DNA of 64,000 nt. Source: Irpex lacteus. Taxonomy: Eukaryota > Basidiomycota > Agaricomycetes > Polyporales > Irpicaceae. Shown here in pieces: positions 10,017 to 21,874 of this stretch. Within the stretch, counting starts at the first letter, position 1, and every line of letters begins with the position of its first letter. Where the stretch lies: the NCBI GenBank assembly GCA_001986395.2, contig MQVO02000030.1, positions 286,360 through 350,359 on the forward strand, read 5' to 3'. Position numbers and translations under genes: made by a program. Under the pieces are notes generated by a model. It saw only the letters and a list, made by a program, of their open reading frames with translations, was not told the DNA's origin and searched no databases.

Positions 10017-12851
10017 TTACACCACCTCACTATATTTTGGGGGAGGATCGTCAGAAGATAGAGGTGACCGCTGCATACTAGGGCTATCTACACGCGGCCT
10101 AACCCACCCCATTGACTGAGCGAAGAGCCGCGGTATCTCGGTCAATTTGGCCTCACTCCATTGTGGACGCTGGCTCCCACTTCCTCCCTCAGAAATACCT
10201 GGTTCATGCATCCTGATCGTCGAAGAATGGGAGAAAGAGCTGCCTTGCTGGGCAATAATGCTCGAGTTGTCTTCTACTAAGGGGTCTAGGGTATTTTCTG
10301 TCGTATAGAGGTTTGACGTGCCCTTGGACAGGTAGGGAATACCCAAAGATGATAGAGCGGGTGGCATCACCACGTGAGGATATGTCAAGGACGACGTCGA
10401 TGATAGAGGAAGCTGACGAGATTCCGCATATATAGAAGCAGGCCTGGGCGGTACATCGTCCGTGGGAGGCGCGAGCACCAGTTGGTTGCGCGGCAGACTA
10501 TCGGAAGTCCCTATAACGTGGAAGTCTCGTCGAGAATCAGATGACTTTTCGAGGTCGTCCCGCTTCTTGTACTGCTTACGAGCACGCAAGAAGAGCAGTG
10601 TGCAGCTGACGAGAAATGAGATACCGACTAGCGGAACGAGCGTTGCTAAAAGGCACAGCCTGATTTTCGATCGATTCGCGGCGAGTAGTGCGGCCTTGGC
10701 CTCAGACGAGGTCTTTGGGCGTGCGGTCGAACTCGACGTGTGCTTCGCCCTTGATGTCGACCTTGACTCTGAGCTGGTCGCTGGTGTGGAGCCCATTATT
10801 TGCGAGGAACTGCTAGCATACGGCGCTGTCAGCGAGAAGAACTGAAATATGTGGTCGAACAGCGCACTTTGAAGATGGATTCTCGACCGCGGCATCAATG
10901 GCATAGTTCAGCGTGCTGAGAGCTTCCATTTGTCCCCAAGGTTGTAAAGTATTGGCCGCAGGCCCGTGCCAATCTGACGAGTATAAATTTGTCCCTTTCT
11001 CCGTCGCTAAATTGTTGACAGCTCGGTACTGGAAATATGTCAGCTTACTCTCTGCCGTATGACAAAAGCGGTGAGAATGGTATACCTGAACGTTCAGATA
11101 TGCTTGGGTCAGATTCGCCACATCCGGGCTAAGAACGTTCCTACTCCATGCAGTGTAAAGACCTCTAATATAACCGGCTGCCACGTTTCTTAGTTTACCA
11201 AGTTGGACGTCCATTAGGAGTACACACCTCTTTGTCCTCGCTGCCCGTTGTTGCTCTTTGCATCCCCTTGGTACAGTATCGATTAGCCTTGCTACCGGTG
11301 TTTCATAGCGTGATAAACGAACCTTGCTGATACGTATTGATCCCGTCTGGTCCAGTCCACGCGCCAAAAATCGAGGATGTGACTATCTGATCTAGACTAG
11401 AGCAAAATGCGTATACGTGTTGGTCAGAACGTAGCGCCATTGCACATTCCGAGAAGGACACATACGCGTCTTGTACTGTATTATTCATAGTCTGATTGAG
11501 ATACACACTGAGCCCTTCAATCAGTAGGCCAGTTTGAAGTATGTGCGCCTCGGTATTGGTTCGTTTGCAAGAGGTAAGGTTGACGAACTCAAGGATGACG
11601 GAGTGGTTGTAGAGCTGGGAGACCAAGAACTGCGATGATAGGTCTGCCGCTTGCCGATATTCAGTCTCATTGGTAGCCTCTAGTAAGTACGCGGACAGCC
11701 TAATCATATGGTGAGTTCAGGCCTACAGATAGCATTTCACAGAAGGTATTCATGCTTACGCCGAGAATCCACTAGGGATAGCTGTCAGCGCTGATATCGG
11801 CAGCGTGACTGATATGAGGAACTTACCCAAGCACTTCAGACCGGACTAGCGTATTACTCGAAGGCTCGTCGCTCTATTAACAGATAACGGTCAGAGTCGG
11901 TGATATTCACCACACCAGGGCGTCTGTGCTGCGTACGTTGAACATTCCTCCGATTACAGATACTGTTGGAAGATGAGCGATGAACGAACTTATTACAAGA
12001 AAAAACGCTAACCATTGTTGCATTCGCTCTGGAACCCCACCGTGCGGGTGGGGTGCGTTCCACTTTCCGCGTCGCCCTGCGTGATGAAGTACTGATTTCG
12101 AGCCTCCCAGACTGACTTCGCCTGATTCAGGAACGTATTGTTACGATATGCACGGTAGGCGTACATCGCAGCCAAAGCCCACGAACTATGTCGGGCAGGT
12201 ATTCAAATAGGCACCATGGCCGAACGAAATGGAAAACTCACAGACGGTCTACATCCGACGCTTTCTACGAGAAACTCTCCAATTCAGTCGAATGTCAGAG
12301 ACGAAAAAGCTATCTCACGCTTACACTATCAACTTCGCATGAGAAATGCTCGACGTGTATGGGGTGTTTAACACGTACGGATTTACCGCCTCGCTATGTA
12401 GCTTCCCAAGGTTTTCGGTCACCAATTTCTGGTATCTCGTGGTTCCCGATATCGAGTCGTGCAAGGCAATAGATCCTAGTACGTTCGCGGTCTGGTGATT
12501 GTAGAATGCTATGCACATCCAGACATGAATGAGATTCTCGACTATTAGATGATGATGTACTCACAATAATATCCCTTTTGGCCCATTTGCCCTGTCACGT
12601 TGAACTGGTCGCGTAGGGTGTCGATGGCAGATTGAGCGTGATGGATGCGTTCTTGACGAGTGGAGTTGACAGGGTGATCCTTTTGAGTAGGTTGTAAATA
12701 TTCGGGTACGTAGGGAGCAAGGGGAACGCATCCTCACCTTCCACGCAGAGGGGATACCAACTCCCATTTCAGCACCGGCGCACGGCGGTATAATGAGTAT
12801 ACTAGCCCAGAGTACATGAGCCACTATAAGAAAAAGCGAAGAGACACGCAT
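10017..12851 (-). CDS. GH76-like secreted/membrane glycosidase 1
   Basis: This multi-exon gene starts at the Met of MRVSSLFLIVAHVLW, which opens a signal peptide. It shares with the copies at 16022 and 30346 an IPSAWK-type segment after the signal peptide, the helix ALAAMYAYRAYRNNTFLNQAKSVW (near 12100), the SAYLLEATNETEYRQAA helix and the LIEGLSVYLN helix. These alternating helices resemble the six-hairpin fold of GH76 alpha-1,6-mannanases; I could not pick out the catalytic Asp pair. N-glycosylation sites are frequent. A single membrane span (residues LCLLATLVPLVGISFLVSCT) near 10620 is followed by a basic stop-transfer sequence and a cytosolic Ser/Pro-rich tail ending PPPKYSEVV. The likely role is fungal cell-wall or glycoprotein mannan processing at the cell surface, by inference. 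Exon borders inside 10900-12600 are not all resolved. Confidence 0.65.
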
Positions 12852-13826
12852 GACTTCAAGTTATGTCGAGTCCAGATCGGCACAAACTCTATGGTGCGAG
12901 CGCAGCTCAGCCCACCTGAAGAACGGAAAGTCGAAGACTTGTTTCATAGTCCTATACCACGTTATATGCCCACTGAGCCTGAGAACATGTCGATATTCAT
13001 GACGAGAGAAGGTCGACGGTCTGTTCATCAGTGCTCGGCGTCCATCTTGAACCTGTTGAGCGCGCACCCGGCCTATCTGGAAGGCATCCTCGAGCAGCGG
13101 GTGCTAATAGCTGTCATTCAACGGAACCTTTTGTTACCTTGAGCAGGAGTAGTAGATACCGCAATCGAGCCACTCGATCTACCGCATCGTTGATCTTGTA
13201 CATCAAAATACACGGTCTCATTGTTGTCGAAGATTCGCATCCCTAGTCGTCTTTTCTTCCTGCTAGGTAGGTGAGTACGAATGTTGAGGGCTTCTTCTGT
13301 GCATACCTCTTTATATGCCCCGCACGAGGGACGTCGGGCCCGCATACATACGGGCTGTGAGGAATGGTCCCAACGAATACGAACTCCGGGGATGAGAGTG
13401 GCGTTCTATCACTGCATCAATGCGGAGGAAGGTAATGATGAGCGAATGTTGGACAGATTTGAGTGCGTCGCTACGTACCTACCAATCGTGATATGTCAGA
13501 GGATTAGATCGAAGAACGAGTATACTCGCATAGTCATTGAAATCGCGCACCTTAACGATGGAATCGTCTAGCAGAAACTAATAGCACATCTTCAGGTCTT
13601 GTCCGATCAGAGCCGTTTCGTGTCTTCAGATGAGGAGCATCATGCACAACCTTTGTACTCCGTACTGCAGCCAGTGGTAACGAACCGAAGTCCCACGAGT
13701 GTTGTCCTGCGTCTAAACGTATCGCTCTCTCTGAGAGGCTCGAGATGAAGAAACCTGCGTTAACTCCGAGACGATCTGTCATTGCAACGAAGGCAGGTAA
13801 TGAAAAAATAATACAATATGATACAA
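12852..13826. other. Intergenic, no gene recognised
   Basis: The stretch lies between the start of GH76-like copy 1 and the stop of RPT6. Short open frames occur on both strands but none has domain features, and codon patterns look random. It should include the promoter of the GH76-like gene and the 3' UTR of RPT6. Confidence 0.4.
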
Positions 13827-15295
13827 CTACGAGAACAGCTTGTTGACTGACGTGTTGCCCTCTTGGTTCTTTTTCAAGACCTGCATAAGTAGACGGTGTC
13901 AGCCTCGACCAGATAGATATGGGCACGACTGCGGGACGAACCTTGGCAACGGCAAACTCGAAATCCTCCTGTGTGACGTGCTGTCGTCTCTCCCGAAGAG
14001 CATACATACCAGCCTCTGTGCATATACCCCGTACCTCGGCACCAGAACACTGACCCATCTTCTCCGCGAGGGCTCGGAGGTTGATTCCTCGTTGAAGGGA
14101 CATCTACGACAATGTTAGAATCCTCGAGGCGATAAAGGGTCAAAAGGGTAATACCTTGCGTGAATGAATGCGGAGAATAGCCACACGGGCCTCTGGACCC
14201 GGCGGAGGGAACTCAATCTTACGATCAATACGACCCGGACGTAAGAGAGCGGAGTCGAGGATATCTGGGCGTTCGATTAGCCAGTGCCATGTAACAGCAT
14301 CCGTACCACGCACCGATACGGTTGGTCGCCATGATCACTTTGATGTTCTTCGACGGCTCGAACCCGTCCAACTGGTTCAGCAGTTCCAGCATGGTACGCT
14401 GCACCTCCGAATCACCACTTCCAGACCCGCTATCTCCTCTCGAACTTCCAATGGAATCAATCTCATCCATGAAGATGATCGAAGGGGCATGTTCTCGGGC
14501 CATTACGAATAGTTCGCGGACCATGCGACTACCTTCACCAATGTACTTCTGTACGAGCTCGGATCCTGATACTCGGATGAACTTGCAATCTGTATGGTGG
14601 GCGACAGCACGAGCGAGCAGCGTCTTGCCAGTACCGGGAGGGCCGTATAGTAGGACACCCTTCGGTTGAGCGATACCAAGGGCCTCGAAGAGTTCTGGGT
14701 GCTTTACGGGGAGCTCGATAACCTCCTTTATTTCCTTGATTTGCTTGTCAAGACCTCCAACCATCTCGTAGGTGCTATCCGGAACCTTCTCGACCATCAT
14801 GAGCGAGACCAGGGGATCGACTTTGTTTGGAAGGATCTTGTGGATTGTGTACGAATCCGAACGAAGGGCGACTCGAAGTGTTGGGGTCAGAGAGCCGATG
14901 TCGATGTCAGATTCAAAGTCCACAACTATCTGAATCTCAGTAAAACGTAGCGTAAAAAGTGTGCTTTACACTCACTGTATTTCCCCTCTGGCTGGACTTT
15001 GACCAAGACCTTGTTCTTGCTCATAGCCTTAACCACTTCTCCAACATAACTACCCGGCTCGTGAAGTAGCTGGAGTTCCTCTCTCAGTAGCCGCACTTCC
15101 AACAGTAATCAGCACGTCGTAAAGGCGAAGAAGTCACAAGGAGTACACACCTCTCGCATTGAGCGCATTGCGCTGGGCCTCTAAACGTCGCAAGTTCTGG
15201 GTCTTCTGGTTGATGAGGAGCTCGGCGGACTCGATCTTGGCCTGGTAATAAGATTTGAGACCAGGCGGGGTCACTGTCTTTACAGCAACGGGCAT
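13827..15295 (-). CDS. RPT6: 26S proteasome regulatory AAA-ATPase, RPT6 (PSMC5)
   Basis: An ATPase subunit of the 19S base that unfolds substrates and opens the 20S gate. From the Met at 15295 ([14 protein letters not shown]) there is the N-terminal coiled coil ([20 protein letters not shown]), the OB region ([22 protein letters not shown]), then the AAA domain: GPPGTGKT Walker A, IIFMDEID Walker B, the ATNRI sensor, and LRPGRIDRK arginine fingers. [20 protein letters not shown] and [13 protein letters not shown] identify RPT6 rather than another RPT. The C-terminus is VNKLFS; other RPT6 proteins also end in an aromatic-rich LW/LF sequence. At least five introns interrupt it, one directly after ATNRI and one before the last 17 residues. 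A Gly/Ser-rich insert ([11 protein letters not shown]) replaces the usual short loop after Walker B. Confidence 0.96.
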
Positions 15296-16021
15296 CGTTG
15301 AAAGAGTTGAGGTAGTCGTTGAGGATGATGGCAGACGCGTTTCGCAGACCAGCTTCAGCAGCGCTGAGCGCATACGCGTCCTTGTCACGTCCTGTCACGT
15401 TGAAGCCAACGTGTCACATGTCACAGAATATGGGACACCGTGGCCAATCCCATAGTGAGGGCATTTTCAACTTTAAGAAACATCAAAAGTAATAAATATA
15501 TCATAGTGAGGCATTCACAGGAGATTGAGGAGCAGACTGCTCCAGTTACGAGCTCCAACAGTCGCACATCAGCAAAACTTCCTCAAAAGGCAATTTTTAT
15601 GCTACTACGCCGCGTGGCGTATGACGAAACCAGTGTCTAAATTATACATGCCTGGGATTTTAAGATATCAATTTTACATACTACACTAAAATGGTTAGTA
15701 TCCTTCATAGCTCAGTTTATCCCATCCTCGACCAAACAATTGGCCACCAACAAACAGTCTCGGCGTGGGTGACGAAGGCAATAGGCCCTAAGTCACCTCA
15801 CACATCTAGCGGTCCAGCTACCCATGTGCGGCACCACCGTTGAATGTGGAGGTTCAGAAATTGATTGGCCTCAAAGCGCTCGAGCTGTTCCAACGCCGAT
15901 GTAAGTAGATCATTATTTCAAAATGAATACTATTACACCGTGTGGCCGCAAGAATGTGAACGTGCTAACTAAGTTATGGTACTAAAAATACAGATTGAAC
16001 ATACAAACTTTAAAATCTTTG
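15296..16021. other. Intergenic, AT-richer, no gene recognised
   Basis: It covers the RPT6 5' region and the 3' region of GH76-like copy 2. In-frame Met codons upstream of 15295 would add a basic, non-conserved extension to RPT6, so I treat them as 5' UTR. Nothing else recognisable. Confidence 0.4.
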
Positions 16022-18663
16022 TCATCGTTCGTAGCGAGGTAGCTCCTCATCGCCATCTTCAATAGAGTCGTTGATAGCCACATGCGGGGCTGATTCCATC
16101 GCCTGCGCTGCTCGCGCCAGGCGTGCAAATAGTCTCGGATGAGATGTCAAGTCAACTACTACGGAGCTAGAGCCTTGGCTTCCACTCGCCTCTGCCTCTC
16201 CCGGATACCGAGGCACTGATGAGGGCGAGGTAACTGAGCCCGAGGGAGTAGAGTTGGAAGTGGGTAACCGAGGCCGCCTAGTCGGAGTACTTCTGGTCTC
16301 TTGTGAATTGTAAGACGAGCGACGGTCCGCGTACTTGGACGCAATAATTTGTCGTGGCCGTGTTCTCATCAGTGGATTCGCATTGGTGTCATTCTCAGAT
16401 ATCTGTGCCTGGTGGTATGCTTCAAAATCCCTTGACTCCGAGTACGGCCGGGGAGCAGTCTCCATTTCCAATAACTTCTGGCGCTCTAACTGACGTTTTC
16501 TTCTTCTGTATAACAGGAATGCCCCAATGATCAGGAGAACGAGTACAGCAGCACCTGCGGCTATACCACCTATGGCAGCACCCGAAAGAGAGCGTGTGCG
16601 ATTGATGTCGCTTCCAGAAGAGGTTGGAGGCGTCGATGGGGTCATGGTCGCGATAATTCCATCGCCACTAATTAGGTAGCTGTATGAATAGTGCTTATAA
16701 GCTAGGAGAGCATGTAAATTACCTTGTCGTAGTAGCCGGCGACGTCACATTTTTGCTGACGATATGCGTTAGCCCGACAGCAGAAAATAAGACGTCCGCA
16801 GCGGCAAGTTGGCCAAGGGGCAATAGATTGAACGGAGGGCCGCCCTCCCATTGTGTCGAGTATTGATTGCTCCCAGGGGTGGATGCGAGGTCTAACAAAG
16901 CGTTGAACTGAAAGTAGCATTCGAGGTTAGTGGAAGCGATTCGGCATCAAATCCACACAGCTCACCTGAACATTTATATGGCTGCGTATGAGAGTGGCTT
17001 CAGGGGTATCGGACGGTATTGTCATGTATCGTTCGTACAAGCCGCGGATGTAGATCCCTGTGGTCGAGATCGAGTTAGTATGCTTATCAGTAGAATCTTA
17101 GTGTTCTAGTTACCCTTGAGCGCAAACGATGTGTTTAAGGCAGTAGGATCCATGGAGCCCGTGGGGCCTGTGTTGCACATGTCAAATTAGCGAGGGTAAG
17201 GGTGATCTGGATCGCAATGCACTGCACCTTCTATGATGATACCGTCTGATGGATTTGTCCACACTGGGTTATGTATCGCCGTCGACACTAAATTAGAGAG
17301 ACTTGTATGTAATGAGACCACGACTGGAGCAGTGATCCGGCCAAGGTTGGCACTCACAACGAAGAGTAGGAGCTATTCGTCGCTCCAAAGATCGGCGTGC
17401 TCAGCCCGTCGATGACCCAACCTGAGTTCGCCGTCGCTTCCAAAGACGCAGTTTGGCACGTTCCCAGGTCGATTCCATCCAAGATGACTTTTCCATTGAA
17501 CAGATGATGGGAGATAAAATCAAAAATAAGCTGCGCCGCTGTCAGATATTTTGTATCTGAAGTATACTCGTATAGACGAGCAGAAAGGCTATGTAGGTTC
17601 GTCAGCGGGCGATACGTCAAGGAACGCGGGAGTTGCCCACTTACACCAATAGAGATCTACCAAGCTCCTGATTAGTGTGCACATATTTGGGTTGCAAGGA
17701 GGTTTATACGCACCCAGCAGTTTCAGCATTAACATCAAGGTTATCAGGCGCATTGGTAACCTGATGATCGTTATTTCATTATCCAGGATATACTGGATGA
17801 TCAGCACCCACATTGAAGACGGCACCAGCCGTCGTGGCTATCCAAATATTAGCAACGCGTGGGGGATAATGTAAGGAGATTTAATTTACTTACCATCATT
17901 GCAGGTCGAGGGGAATGTTACATTCCTGGTCTGATGCTTGCCTGACGCAGCATCTTCAGGCGTTACCAAGTACGCGCTCCCTTGTGTCCAGGCAGATTCC
18001 GCAAATGCCATTAGCGAATTGTCCTGGTACGCCCTATATGCACTGATGGCCGCCACGCCCCACTGGCTATCCGAATAATATCATCGTTATTGTTATAGGA
18101 TGACAACAAAAGAGAATAAAAATCATTCGTACATAGTGTCACTATTAGCCTGAGGGACAGTTCCTCTATGAATATCTTCAGACATACAGCTAGGAGTAAC
18201 ATGAGGAGATGGAGCACTCACGTATTGCTCAGTGTTGAGCTGAAGGTCGCGTTGAGAGCCCCACGCACGACGGTCTCGTACGTCGAAGAACTATTGATGT
18301 AGTCAAAGGTAGAGATGGAGTGCGTCATGTGGGCGGATTCGGCCAGGTCAAGAGCTACGAAGAGACTTCTTGTGAATGCTCGCATCGATCACGGATAGGA
18401 AGGGCTACGTACGCTCAAATCTTCCGCTGGACGCATTAAAAGTTCGCGTCACGGTGTTCATTAGCCCATCGACAAGCGAGAGACGGTCTTGATTGGTGAG
18501 GTTCGAAGTAGTGTTCTAAATCGCATACCATGTAAGCAGAAGGTTATAGTGGACGCATTTTCGCAAGACGTACACGCCAGATTGATGGTACAGTAAAATC
18601 TTGTGCGATGACCTGCGAGATTGAAGTGACTAGTATGCAAGTCGTCGGCCATTTGAGCCGCAT
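16022..18663 (-). CDS. GH76-like secreted/membrane glycosidase 2
   Basis: The start is the Met of MRLKWPTTCILVTSISQVIA at 18663, a signal peptide, followed by QDFTVPSIWR, equivalent to IPANWR in copy 3 and IPSAWK in copy 1. An intron follows that residue in the copies I could compare. Conserved helices include NQDRLSLVDGLMNTV, GVAAISAYRAYQDNSLMAFAESAW, LHSLSARLYEYTSDTKYLTA and ATANSGWVIDGLS. Near 16580-16510 a single span (IGGIAAGAAVLVLLIIGAFL) is followed by RRRKRQ and a cytosolic tail ending LPRYER, a degenerate form of the PPxY end of the other copies. Many short introns cut the lumenal domain. The fold assignment is by helix pattern, so family confidence is moderate; the relationship to copies 1 and 3 is clear. 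Confidence 0.65.
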
Positions 18664-20361
18664 AGATGTGGTGAAGGCGTGGTGGGGAAGGTACTGGGGG
18701 GCTGAGAGTGGAGTGGAGCGAAGTAGTTAATCTGCAACGGACGGCTCTCATAGTCACGGCTTATAGTTGCATAGAGCTGTGCACCGGGTTCATCATGGTG
18801 TGAAATGATACTCGATGTGATAAGGTTGATGATTTCTGTAGTCAACGAGAGGCCTGAGGATGCTCTCTTCGAATTGGTGGTTTGACGGGAACCCTGGTTT
18901 GCGAGAGCTCATCCACGGTCACCTCTTTTGACTCGTCTTAGTACAATGCAAGGATATACTTATAATTAGGTGAGAGCGAAACAGTTCACTGAGCCACACA
19001 CCTTGGCGGCGTCCTCGAGTCCTTGATCATCTCCTTTTGTTGATCACGAGGCGCGATAATGATTGTTCGTTCCTGCTAAATTGACAGTGCTTCTGAGCGT
19101 AAGATATACGCATAAGTACTTGAATCGCTTCCTGAGAAGCAACATCTCCGAAGCAAGATTCGCATATCGATCGCCGAGGCCTCTGTAAGGTGAGCGACAG
19201 CTGGATGTCACAGCTTCGGAATAAGTACCTCAGAGGAAGATAATATCAGGGACTAAGGCGTGGCGATTAAGGCAACGATGAACTGTCGCTGGCACTACGG
19301 GCGGGACTCCCGACTGATCTCAGCGCATTGTACTACTTATGAGCAGCGCATTAACAATTTCATTAAGCGTAATTTTGATACAGTTGTTGAACTCACAACT
19401 TATGCGATCAGAACGTTCCACGTCTACTCACGCAACTTCTGTGTGGTCAGCAGGACGGTGGTCATAATATTTGGGACGATAACGTCTCAATATGTGACTC
19501 GCAAATCTGGAACTGGCAGCGGTATTGGTCTTTCAATTCATGTTCGACGACCACTGGTGTCACGTTAGATATTCCTTGTACATTTGCAGTTAATGAATGA
19601 ATGCGAACCAAGTTTGACGATACGGCTCACCGTCATAACTCTGTCGAAACTCAGCTCGTTATGGAATGTCGAAATGAAGAGAGGAAGACCGACGAGACGC
19701 CCGAGGCCTTCAGTGGCGCTGAACTTGGTCGTCTTGTCTTACATAGCGACTACCACCATCGTCAAAGACAGTCGGCTCTACCCGTTTGGAACGTGCACCT
19801 TCCACAAAATGGAGATAATTCTTTCGTTCTTTTGTCGTATTGCTATCCTTCGGCATCTCCGCCAAATCCGAGGCCTCACATCATAGGTACCTACCAAGTT
19901 CCAGCAGCGGCGACACTCGCGGCACCTCGCGCTGTCCATCCACACCCTTGGCTTACTACAGACGGCATATCCCTGTCTAGCTTTACGATCGGGTACCTTC
20001 TCATGTCTGTGGCTGTTACGCAATCTAGCATGAACCGATACATGCTTACGGTTCAATATACGACGTCATGCGAATGCCGTTGGAGATTCTTTGTACGTGC
20101 CTTGTCTCTGTATATTAAGCTTAATATCTGCTGTATAAAAGACTTCAAGTCGATGTGATTATCAGATCTGGAAGCGTAACGTACGTGTGCGTGTCTTATA
20201 AGACCTGATTGTCAGAGTCCTTAACATTCGTTTCACAGCATCACACAGTGCCTTCAACACCACTTTCGAACATTATAAGGATGGAGAGCAGGTATCTATT
20301 GGTAATATGGTCCATTGTCCAGCAATGCTTGCGCTACATCACGTAGTCCGTATAGTCCAAG
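18664..20361. other. Intergenic, about 1.7 kb without a supported gene
   Basis: The longest open frame (19601-20158, plus) has no start context, no domain pattern and a composition unlike neighbouring proteins. Minus-strand frames are equally unconvincing. I see no repeats or RNA gene. It may hold a decayed gene, but I cannot show it. Confidence 0.35.
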
Positions 20362-21349
20362 TCATATTCCGTGTATGTGCAAGCGGCTGAGAATTTTATA
20401 CAGCAGGGTAGCCATCAACGACCCAGGAAGGTATATCTTCCGCAAATCCTTTGGTGACGAAAAGTCACGGCACACGGGGCACATCTTCTTCTTCGACAGA
20501 GCAGTTTTGATGCACCTATATGAAGATGAGTATGGTCTTTTTTGTAAACTGGGCAAAGGACGACTCACGACGTGCAGAAGATGTGTCCACACCGGGTCGC
20601 ACTCGTGGCTGTCGGTGCCTCCAAGCATAGAGGACAGCTGACGAGTACGCCTGCAGCCGAGGAAGCAGCGGACTGCATCTCCTGGCGGTGCTCGTGCTTC
20701 GGCTGTTTGCCAGGGCAGTCATCGGACTCTGTACGGGCGGACTGGCCCTGGGAGCGGTCTGCGCCGGGCAATGCATTGCTGCCAGACGACCGCACCGAAG
20801 GAGGAACACGAGCAAAACCATCGTATGCATCGAGGTCCTCCTCGAACTCGGTCTGGTCGTCGTCAGTCCAGTAGTCCACGTCGATTTCAGGATCTGACTC
20901 GGAGTCCTCGGGAACGGGCTCTGATTCGTTTGGGTATTTTATCAAAGCAAACGCATCCTCCCAACCCTCTTCAGAGTCGTCGATTTCCTCGTCGTCGCTA
21001 TCATCGTCGCTATCATCACGATGGATAGCAGAGTATTCGATGTGGACGCGGAGGCCAGCAGGAGTTTTGAACTCTTGTTCGCAGGCTCTGCAGTAGTTGT
21101 GCCTGGGAGAGATGACAAGATGCTGCCAGTATACGTATCGACTGTCAGTAAAGGCATATAAACCTTCACACGACAAACGAAACTTACGTTGCGAAGCGCG
21201 TTCATGTTTGCGAAACGGCGGTCGCAGGTGTCGCACTTGGGGTGATTGGTGGACACTTGGACGTGGTGCCGTCTGGCGTCGCTACCAGGGAAGTAGCGGT
21301 CACAGAGAGTACAGTAGGCCATGTCGAGGTAGACAATATCATCATCCAT
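20362..21349 (-). CDS. C2H2 zinc-finger and C-terminal RING-HC protein
   Basis: From the Met of MDDDIVYLDMAYCTLC at 21349, the N-terminus has three C2H2-like units: CTLCDRYFPGSDARRHH, CDTCDRRFANMNALRNH (completed across an intron near 21190-21100) and CRACEQEFKTPAGLRVH. A very acidic region (residues DDSDDDSDDEEIDDSEE) follows, then a C-terminal RING-HC finger, CPLCLEAP..RCGHIFCTSCI..CPVCR, whose last ligands lie in the exon from about 20575. The RING suggests E3 ubiquitin ligase activity, and the C2H2 units suggest nucleic acid or substrate binding. The architecture is common in Agaricomycetes, but I know no assigned function. The stop at 20362 is the first in frame; the last 20 or so residues are not conserved in type. 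Confidence 0.72.
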
Positions 21350-21874
21350 GTTGCACTTGAGATATAAGTCGTAAGCGTGTGACGATGATGTAGAGGGGTG
21401 AATGAACTTGATGATGTGCTCCAGAGGAGGTCGTGCTTTTATACGTTCGACAGCTACCCTTCACGTTGTAGAGTATGCCGATCATGATCGAGAATAGGAT
21501 GCGGTTTACTGGATGTAAAATGTTCAGTATATCCAGTGTATGTACTGAACGCTTTACGTCGCACACTGGCAAAGCCCGCGGATATGGTGTGCGATCGCTG
21601 GGTGATCGGCGGGATGCCGAGCAGGCAAACCCGACGGATTGCCATTTTGGGCGTGATGGCGCGGGACTATCGAAGTTCGGCGTTCCCTAAGTTGGCTCTG
21701 ACCACACTCTGACTGCGATCGCCACCACCAGCAAGCCCGTCGTCCCCCGCGGGGCCAACCATAGCCTCGCCGGCTTTCTGCATTTATCTTGCACTCTTAC
21801 TCTTCTCTTCTTCTGCTCTTCGCACAGACCACTGTCGCGTACTACGATTACAACTCGCTAAATATAATTCAGTA
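21350..21874. promoter_or_regulatory. Divergent promoter region, C2H2-RING / HIR1
   Basis: These 525 bp separate two divergent starts. A TTTTATACG element lies near 21437, and a pyrimidine-rich tract (21785-21830) lies just upstream of the HIR1 start, as is typical for transcription start regions in this group. No gene seen. Confidence 0.4.

Noticed and set aside
15296..15398. N-terminal extension of RPT6 from upstream Met codons
   Set aside because: RPT6 proteins begin near [12 protein letters not shown] sequence; the extension is basic, Ser/Thr-rich and not family-like.
19601..20158. 185-codon plus-strand open frame
   Set aside because: No family pattern, start context or splice support; composition resembles random translation.
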